Part shown: positions 1-9,700 of the stretch, piece by piece
Layout: every line of letters begins with the position of its first letter
Numbering within the stretch: the first letter of the stretch is position 1
Origin: Xenorhabdus stockiae
Lineage (GTDB): Bacteria > Pseudomonadota > Gammaproteobacteria > Enterobacterales > Enterobacteriaceae
Reading direction: 5' to 3'
Assembly: GCF_002632825.1 (NCBI RefSeq)
Contig: NZ_NJAJ01000011.1
Location: 1 to 64,000, forward strand
DNA length: 64,000 bases
The notes under the pieces: generated by a model
What the model saw: only the letters and a program-made list of their open reading frames with translations
The model's database searches: none
What the model was told of the DNA's origin: nothing
Program-made: the position numbers and the translations under genes

Positions 1-1
1 G

Positions 2-730
2 ACCCATGTTGGCGATGGCAATACCGTGGGTTTTGCCAAAGGTACGCTGAACCTGATGACCAAAATGGGAGACGGTCTGGCGGTCAATGCCGCCTGGGGC
101 GATGCCAATATCATGACTCATATGGGAGCCGGGGATCACTATAACTTTGCTAAAGGGAAAGCCAATCTGGTGACCAAGATCGGTGATGGTCAGGTTGTCA
201 GTGTCATGCAGGGAATGGCTAATATCATTACTCATGTAGGTCGTGGTGATGATTACACCGGCGCATGGGGTAAAGCGAATGTGATCACCAAAGTGGGGAA
301 TGGCCGTCAGGTTACACTGGCTAAAGGCGATGCAAATATTGTCACGCATGTGGGGCAGGGTGACAGCTTTAATGCCCTGTGGAGCCAAAGCAATGTTGTC
401 ACCAAAGTGGGTGATGGTATGCAGGTTACTGCCGCGAAGGGTAAAAGTAATATCACAACCAGCGTGGGGAATGGCCTGAGCGTGGTTGCTGCCCACGGTG
501 ATTTGAACGTAAATACCAAAGTGGGGGATGGTATCTCGGTCAATGTGGCATGGGGTAAGCTCAATGTCAGCACCAAAGTGGGTGATGGACTGAATGTCTC
601 GGTAATGAAAGGCACCGGCAATGCCAACATCCATGTTGGTGACGGGATGAATATTCACGCTTCCTATGCCCGTAATAATGTCGCCATTCAAATCGGTAAC
701 GGGGATTTTTACAATCTGGCGCTGGCCTCC
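2..730 (+). repeat. MARTX B-type repeats encoded in tandem
   Basis: About 13 units of roughly 19 residues (57 bases) are visible, each built around T-K/H-V-G-D-G followed by a hydrophobic stretch and G-x-x-N. TK and TH units alternate over the first eight. In MARTX toxins these repeats act in membrane passage of the effector block. The array continues beyond the left edge. Confidence 0.85.
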
Positions 731-3700
731 AGCAATACGGAAAGCCATAAACTGGCAACACTGTTCGGTAATATCAAACAGACGTTACTGGGTGTCATGG
801 GCAGTCAGGGAATTAGCTTTCTGGTTCATGGTGATGAAGCCAATACATCCGGCAGTAACCGTGGACGGGGTGCTATCAATTTGCCGGAGGTAGATGGTCT
901 GAAAGGCTTTAAGCTGACGGAAATCAGTGAGGTCAGCTCCACGCTTTCTGCTGATCTGCATGCCTCGGTGAGCCAGCTGGAAACACCGGATGTCAGCAGG
1001 CTGGAAACCATCATGAATGAAGAGGGACAATCTGGGAAAAATCAGAAGCCTAACCTGATTATCAACGGGGATTTTGAGGACGGTACTCTGGGCTGGCAAG
1101 CGACCAACGGGATTGAAGCCCAGCATCCGGCGGCATCTTATGGGCTGGATAACGCAGGCCACGGTAGCTATGTGTCTGAACTGGATGCACAGGTTAACAC
1201 CACTATTTATCAGGATTTGAGCCAGCTTAAAGCGGGAGAAGTCATTACCCTTGATTTTGATTTTGCCCGACGAGCAGCCAGCACCGATGATAACGGAATG
1301 GAAGTGCTCTGGAATGGTCAGGTTGTCTTCTCATCTGCGGACGATAGGATCGTCTGGCAGCATAAACAACTGGTACTGGTTGCTCAGGCGGGCAGTAACC
1401 GACTGGCGTTTAAAGGTATCGGTAAAGACGATGGCAGGGGTTATATACTGGATAACATCGTGGCAACGTCGGATCGCTCAGATAACAGTCATGATGGTGA
1501 TCTTCCGTCAAAAGATGTCGTGGCTGAAAGTGTATTAGCCGATAAAAGTAGCGCTGAAGCTGATCATGAACGTCTGGCGCAGGAAAAAGAGCAACAACTG
1601 GCAGCGATTGCAGGCACTCAGAATCAGCTGGAATCCACGGATTTTGATGCCCTGAATGCGAATGGACTGACACAGCGTGATGTTATCCGGGAAGAACAGC
1701 AGGCTGTGACAGATGAACTGCTGGCGAAAGCCAAGGCGCTGGAACTTTTGGATGAACAGATCCACGCACACCATCAGGGGGAATCCGGAACACACTGGCG
1801 TCATGACTTTGCCGGTGAATTATTGGATAAGCTTCAGACACAGGTGGACACGTCAAAAGCAGCAGCCGGACAGCAACTGGATAACGCACTGTCTACAGCG
1901 CTACAGCAACAGCAGAAGATCGAAAATTCACTGGATAAATCAGAAATCAATGTTGCCAAATCTAAACAAGATCAGCTAAATGTCGGGAAAGATGTTGCGG
2001 ATGCCCGGATGAAAGCCGAATACCGGAAAGAAGAAGCGGAAGCACAGCAAAAGCAGGCGCAGCAGGCCAAACTTAGTGCCAGCAAGACGCTTCAGGATAT
2101 TGAGGCTGAAGCCAGTGAAGTTGCAAAAAATAATGGCTATACACCGCGTTTTAGTAATGTTGGTAGTAATCGATCAGGTAAAGCCTATGAAGCAGAAAGG
2201 ATTGGTGATACAACCAGCCACATTAATTCCACGACTTTGATACAGGAAGTCGGGGCTTTCAGTAAAAAGCTACAAGAATCCGAGAGCGATTTATCTGCCC
2301 TTGCCGATGCTAAACAGGCTGTGGAGCGTTTACAGATCAATGCGGGCCTTCGTGCTACACAGGCAAACTCTACTCATATACCGCGCTCATTGCGCGCGCA
2401 GCAATTACCGCATAGCAATATTTCACCTGAAACAGTGCCGAATATCTCTGGGTCGGAGAACAGAAAATCCCTGTTTGTTTCTGGTCTGGATCTGAGTGGC
2501 CTGAAACCTCTGGGAAGGTCAGACTCCCGCGGTAGCTCCGTGCGGAGTAATTTGTCGCAAAAGAGCAGCTCAACCTATCCTTTCATCGGAGAAAGAGCAG
2601 AGAAAGTCGCGGAAATATACCGTTGGCTGGATAGAGGACGCGATCAGTTAAATGATCATTCAAAGAGTAACTATATTCCTGTACCGGGTAGTGTGCGCCC
2701 TAATGTTGAGATTAATGACAACATCAGAGATAGACTGACTGATTTCATTGAGAATTTCTTCAGCATCATCCGGCATACCATTCCTAAAGATCAAATTGCG
2801 CCGCTGGCGAAGTTGTTTGTTGATTCAACCCTTGATTTTGACTGGGATAAGCGGGTTCAGTTTATTACTAAACTAGAGCGTTTTGGTTATAGCTTTGAAC
2901 CTAATCATGGTGAAAAAAGTATCGTTTCATTCTGGTCAGGTCAGGAGTTCAGCATCTATCGCTCTGTACTGGATGCTGTGCAGCCAGATGATAAAAAAGT
3001 GGTTTACGATATTGATGTGAAAGGAAACGTGCTTGCCCTTGAACTCAATAAGAAGCTGATGGATTGGTGCAATACATCCCTTGATCCTGATGATTTCCAA
3101 CAGGAAAGGTTGCACACCGCCATCAGCGAAGCGACACGGAGTAATATTGGTTTCTGGTGTTCTGTTTATGCGACGGGTGCGCGTGATGATGTTTATGTCA
3201 TCGCACCGAGCGGGGTACGTTTAGGCAATTTCTTCTGGAATGTTGAGCTGCCGGTATTGCGCCAATTACAGCGTGAAGGTCTGGTTAATGAAATTCGCCT
3301 GCTGGATAAACACGCTTATCATTACCGTGGAAAGCCGCTGGAGTCTATGGGGCACAGACTGACCGATCCGGGTGTCAGAGTGAAAATGCGCTTTGATTCA
3401 CTGAGTCCGGCGGAGCAGATGAGATATCTTGAACAGGATCCTGATGGTTACCACGCAAATACACTGATTGATCTGGATATTAAAGTCAGTGCTATTGATG
3501 GCATGTTAAACCAAGCTATCCCATTCTATCGCCTGCGCACTGACCGCAATATTCTGATACGTGAAGGCTTAAATAATAGCTTTGAAGTTATGTCCTGGCC
3601 GGGGCTTCGTTCTTCCGGATCAAAGGTGATTAAAGTCGAAAACCCGCAGGATAAGGCGCAGATTAATACCATCGAGCGGTTTATATTTGCCAATTATCAG

Positions 3701-6700
3701 AATTATGAACAGATCCCGGATGAATTACGTCTGGTGGGAAGTCACATTATTTCCCTTGAAGATGGTCATACCCGCATTCTTGCCGAAAAAGTCAGTGGTT
3801 CTTGGTATTACTCGCCGAATACTGAACTGATGTCCGGTGATGAATTACAGAAAATGGCTTATATCAAAGGCAAGCCACTGGGTGAAAGCTATCGTAATGT
3901 CATTGAATCACTGCGTGCTTATGAACAGCTCTTACGGGAAAAACCGGATTATTCACTGGATGCCATTGAACAATTAACTCACCTGCAACAACAGGTAGCG
4001 GGATATTTGCTTGGGCATTCTGAATCAGGGCGGGCACCTGCAATGAATCGGCTACTTTCTCAGATTGATATCCGTCTGAAAGAGTCACTGGTTCTGGCAG
4101 ATCCGACCTTGAAAAGCTCAGGGAAAGGGACGTTCAGCGAACTATACAATAGGCTCGATAACGCTAACCTCAAAGAGAGTAAACATCTCTATTTAGATCC
4201 TCAGGGCGATTTTGTTACTCACGGTCAGTTCAGTTTGCATATTGGTAAAAATACCGCAGATGCCGGGCTGAAACAGGTAATGGCCGCTGTAACCAAAGAG
4301 TATGGTCAGGATGTCACGAATGCTGTTTTCGCCGGTCTGGCTGCCCATGATCTCGCGAAAGATGGCAAAGGTATTGATATTGCAGGTCTGAAAAAAGTTC
4401 ATCTGGCAATTGAACAACACTTGTCTCCTGTCAGTGCCACACTGTATGTCTGGCGGCCGAGTGAAAACAGTACGCTGGGCCATGTTGCAATGCAGATTGG
4501 TCAGGGCCGTGTTCTGGTTAATGCAGAAGATGCGACTCATCTCAATCAAATCAACTATGTGAGCTGGTGGCCGGCAGGGAATAAATCGACGGATATACGA
4601 GAACTTCTGAATATCGCCACACCGGATCAGCCCGATCTGCGACTTCGCTGGCGTGATCTGAGCCAACCTGCTTTTCAGGCACCGACTCTGACATTTGATG
4701 TTGAGGCTGAAGAAGATGATGGCTTTGGTCTGGCAGATGGTTCAGCTGAGCTGAAAGAATTCCTTGAAAAACTGAAAATCGCCAAAGGTGTGGATGTTAA
4801 ATTCAGCGATGTCAGCGAAGGATTTGCGATGGCGGCGCTTGCTAATCCGGAGCTGCTCAAATCCGCTGAAATACCGCAATACATTTATCGCCCGTACCTT
4901 GCTCAATGGGCTGATCCCGGCATGGATATGCATGAAGTCGGCCGTAATTTTGCGGAAGCTTTACGTCTGGCAGCGAGACTACAAAATTCCAGACGCATGG
5001 AGAAAGCCATTGCCAGTGTTATGAGCCAGTTTGCTGAAAGAGAGCTGGCAGAGATTGCCAATTTCAAAAATAGCACAGTTGACCCTGATCGAGTCTATCG
5101 CATCAATCTGGAAGGCCTTGATGTAGCGGCAATGCAGGCCGAATGGGGCAAAATCAGCAGTGATCCGGATGCCCGCTATCAGCTTATGACGCAAAACTGT
5201 TCAAGTGTTGTTGCCCGTATCCTCAAAGCTGGCGGAGCAGAGAAACTGCTTGGCAAAGCATGGCGGCCTGGTTTTGGTGTCTGGACACCAAGCGAGCTGT
5301 TTGATTTCGGTCAGTCATTGCAGGAAGCAACTCAGAGCAAGCGGGTTAAGCAAAAACATCACCGTCTTGATACTGTGTTAAATCATGGCGGAACCGGACA
5401 GCAACCGGAAAGATCAGAGAAATTAGCTATTCCTAATGATGGCTCAGCACCGCATGAGCGATCGCCGAAGAATCCTGTAACCCGCTTCATGAACAGTGAA
5501 CTGTACGGCACAAAAGAAGAGCGTCGCCAAATCAGTCGGGAGATGCAGAACAGAATTAATTTAGCAATCAATCTCGGTACTACCCAAAAAGTGACCCTAA
5601 AGGGGGAAGCCGGACGTTTGGCAGGCTATTACCATCAGGGGCAAAACGCATCACAGAGGGATACTTCGGATAAAAAAGTCGTCTTGTTTATCCACGGCTC
5701 CGGTTCATCGGCGGAAGATCAGGCGGGTAAAATTCAGCCGCATTACCGACAACAGGGTATTGATGTGTTGTCGGTGAATATGCGCGGTTATGGCACCAGC
5801 GACGGGTATCCGAATGAACAGGGAATGTATCAGGATGTACGTACCATGTTCCATTATCTGGTTAATGAACGTGATATCAGCCCGGAAAATATCATTATCC
5901 ACGGTTATTCAATGGGAGCACCGATTGCGGCTGATCTGGCCCGTTATGCGGAGAGTAAAGGAATGACGGTTTCCGGCTTACTGTTGGACAGACCGATGCC
6001 AAGTATGACCAAAGCGATCACGGCTCATGGAATATCGAATCCGTCCGGTCTTACCGGAATACTGGCAAAAGCCGTCAATGGTAAATTCTCTGTGGAGCAC
6101 AATCTGCGCGGGGTCTCGAAACAGATGCCGATTATGTTGCTGACAGATAATGAAGGTCTGGGCAATGAAGGCGAAAAACTCCGAACCAGATTGGTGGCCT
6201 CTGATTATAACGTTTCTGGTGAACACACGTACTATAGCCATGCATCCAGTTATCAGATAATGGTGAAATATGCCGGACAAATTGTTGCCAATTTATCTGA
6301 AGCTGCTTCTCAGGTGCACGAGCAGGAAAACAGCAATATTCTCAAAGGCATCAAAAATGATTTGATGCGCTACACGCAGGTGCTGAAACCTCAGATAGAT
6401 AATCAGGGTCGGGAGCAGGATTTGCGCGCGACAAAAGCCTTCCTGTCAGGTTACCGGCATAATCACGCTAACCAAATTGTGGATGGTTTCCATTCGGATA
6501 TGGATATCCGGCAGCTGGTGGATATGCTGGTTAAAGGAAACTGGACGGCGGAACAGAAAGGTGCACTGGCGTGGGAAATTGAGCACCGGGCACTGAAAAT
6601 GACTCTGCGACCAAAAGTAGAGAAATATAGCCGCCTTTTCCGTGATGTCGCTTCTATGGGGGCGGTAGATGCAAAAGCCAGCGAACATCTGGCGCCACAA

Positions 6701-9700
6701 CTGCTGTTACTCAACTTGTCTAATGATGGTTTTGGTGGGCGTTGTGTACCACTGTCAAAACTGGTTCTGCTGGCAAAACAGCTGGAAAATGACGGTCAGG
6801 AAAACGTAGGACGTAGCCTGCTGAATAAAATGTACTCTGCGGCTTCAGTGCTCAACAATCCTGAATTGTATTCTGAAGGTGAACAGGTTAACGCCAGTAA
6901 GTTACTGGGAACACTATCTGCGCTCTATGCCAGAGATCCGATGCTGGATAGCACCACGAAAATATGGAAAGAGAAACTGAGCGGTGAACAAGCGCTGAGT
7001 GTACAAGGTGTGATTGAAAAAATCACGGCTGCCAATGCAGGGCAAAAACCGATTCTGCTGGAGCTGAATACTCTGGGACACGCGATGGCGGCGTGGTCAA
7101 AAGGTAGCGGTGAGAACCGGACATACGGCTTCTATGATCCTAATGTCGGGATTGTCGAATTCTCCTCGGCAGAGAAATTCAGCGATTACGTCACACGTTT
7201 CTTCGGTCAATCCGGTCTGAACATGGCAAAAAGCTACAACATGGCTAAAAACAGCCAGCGGGAAAGAATGTTCGGGCGTGTCGTTGTTCTGGATGGAAAG
7301 GCACTGGCAGCTTATCGTCCGGTATTCGGTGACAGAACAACCATGAAAGATATTCTGGCCATGGAAATCTTTGATGGCTCACCGATGAGAAATGCGCTGA
7401 ACAGGCTTCATCCATTGAATAACCACGATCTGAGTGAATGGGAAGAGATTGAGGTGTTGCCGAGATTGGAACGCAAAAAAATGCGTTTTGATGGTCAGGT
7501 TATTATTCAGCTCGAAGATGATCCCCATGTGGCTGATTCTGTCTCTTATCTGGCGGGTAAGCATCCGAAAGAGAGTGTGCTTGTCCAGCTTGATCGCAAT
7601 GGTCAGTATAAAGTGGTATATGGCGATCCGAGTCAGTTGAGCGGCACAATACGCTGGCAGGTTGTTGGTCACGGTGGTGATGAGATTGATGGCTACAACA
7701 GCACGACAATGAGTGATTACACGGCATCTGAACTGGCAATGCGGTTAAAGCAGTTCCAGAATAGTTTCCAGTATGGCGGAAAGCTGGATTATATCAGTCT
7801 GGTCGGCTGTTCTCTGCTCAGTGATGACAAGCGCGATGGTTTTGCCTATCGCCTGATTTCTGCTCTTGATGAAAATGGGCTCCGCACTACAGTATCTGCC
7901 CGTCGAACCGAAGTAGTGATCGGTAAATCAGGTCGTAAATATACGCGTTCTGAGCACAATAGAGCGGAAAATAAGATCACGGAAAATAAAATCGTTCTGA
8001 GCTGGAACGATAAAGGAGAAGTTGAAGGCAATGCCGAACGTATACGCAATAATGTTTCTGAAAACAACGTTTCACTTGTCCGTGTAGGTAGCCTGCGTAG
8101 TAGCACCAATAGCCGGAAGCATCGCCCGCATGAGGTGATGACAGAGAAGAATGCGATTGCAGACAATACCGAAACTTTCCATGCGCCGAAAAAACATCAG
8201 CATCAGGATTATCCGGTCGGGACGTCTTCCGATAACCGACTGAGCTATTCCGGCAATGTACAGGTACAGGCGGGTGATGGCGAATTTACCTCTATTAACT
8301 GGGGAACCACCAACGTGGGTATTAAAGTTGGCACGGGAGGATTCAAGTCACTGGCGTTTGGCGATAATAATGTCATGGTTCATCTGGGAGACGGTGACAG
8401 CAAACACAGTGTCAACATTGCCGGTTATCAGGCACTGGAAGGAGCACAGCTGTTCATCGGTAACCGGAATATCAGCTTTAATCAGGGACGCAGCAATGAT
8501 TTGCTGGTTATGATGGATAAATCCATCCCGACACCACCGATGCTTAACCCGTTTGATAATGTTTCCCGCGTCTCGGGCATTCTGCAAAACATTGCTGGTT
8601 CGTACTTCACTTCTGACTGGTTGTCTGAACAGGAAGCACAGTGGACAACCGAAAGCGTGAAGAAATATCTACAGGATATGTCAGGGCTGGATATGACCAG
8701 CAGCGTGGATTACACATCGCTGACGGATCTCGGCTCTCAGTATAAACGCAGCGGCCGCGGCCTGAAGAGCGATATTGAAAGCACACTGAACAAGAAATAT
8801 AACCAGTGGTTGAGTGGAGCCGGGAATAAGCCGGAAATGGCTAACTTCAGCAGAGCCAATAAACTCCGCCAGATGAATGAAAAACTGGCCTTCAATTTTG
8901 CCGTTGGTGGTCAGGGTGCTGATATTCAGGTAACAACCGGTAACTGGAACCTGATGTTCGGCGACAATATTCATTCGATTCTGGATATTAACCTCGGTTC
9001 ATTGTTTGGCCTGATGACTCAGCAATACACCTCAACAGGGATAGCAAAAACCACATTCACATTTAATCCGGCGGATCTGCCTCGTCAGCTTAAAAATAAG
9101 CTGTTGAGAAACCTTGCCAGCGTGAATGCTGATACCACACTGGGTGATATCTTTGGCGTGGATTACACCGCAGATGGAGCTATTATTTCCCGTTCAAATA
9201 AAGCGGTAGATGGTGTTGCCATTGTGCGGGAAATGTTGGAGGTGATCAGCGAATTCAGTGGTAACCAGTTGTCGGCATTTGTTGATCCGGAAACACTGCG
9301 TAATGGTCTGAAAACCCATCTGGCAGCCGGTGCAGACGGGGTGAATTCGTTCCTTGAAAGTCATGGCATCAAAGAAAAAGCCCCGACAGAACAGATTACA
9401 TCGGCTGAAAATACCGATGAGGAAAATACTCAATCAGAGCGCACTTTCGGCTTTAATTCCCTCAATTTGCCAAACTTGTTTGCAACCTTGCTGAAGCAGA
9501 ATAAGCAGGAAGAGATGAAAGATCTGGTTTCTGATCTGAAACAGAACCTGACTGATGATCTGCTGCATATGCAGGAAAAAACCTTTGATTTCCTGCGTAC
9601 CAGCGGTCATTTGCAAGGGGATGGAGACATCCATGTTTCCCTCGGTAACTATAACTTTAACTGGGGTGGAGACGGCAAAGATCTCGGTGCTTATTTAGGT

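Noticed and set aside
307-630. Open frame opposite the MARTX B-repeats
   Set aside because: It is a mirror of the coding repeats, with proline-serine-threonine repeats typical of antisense shadows and no start signals.
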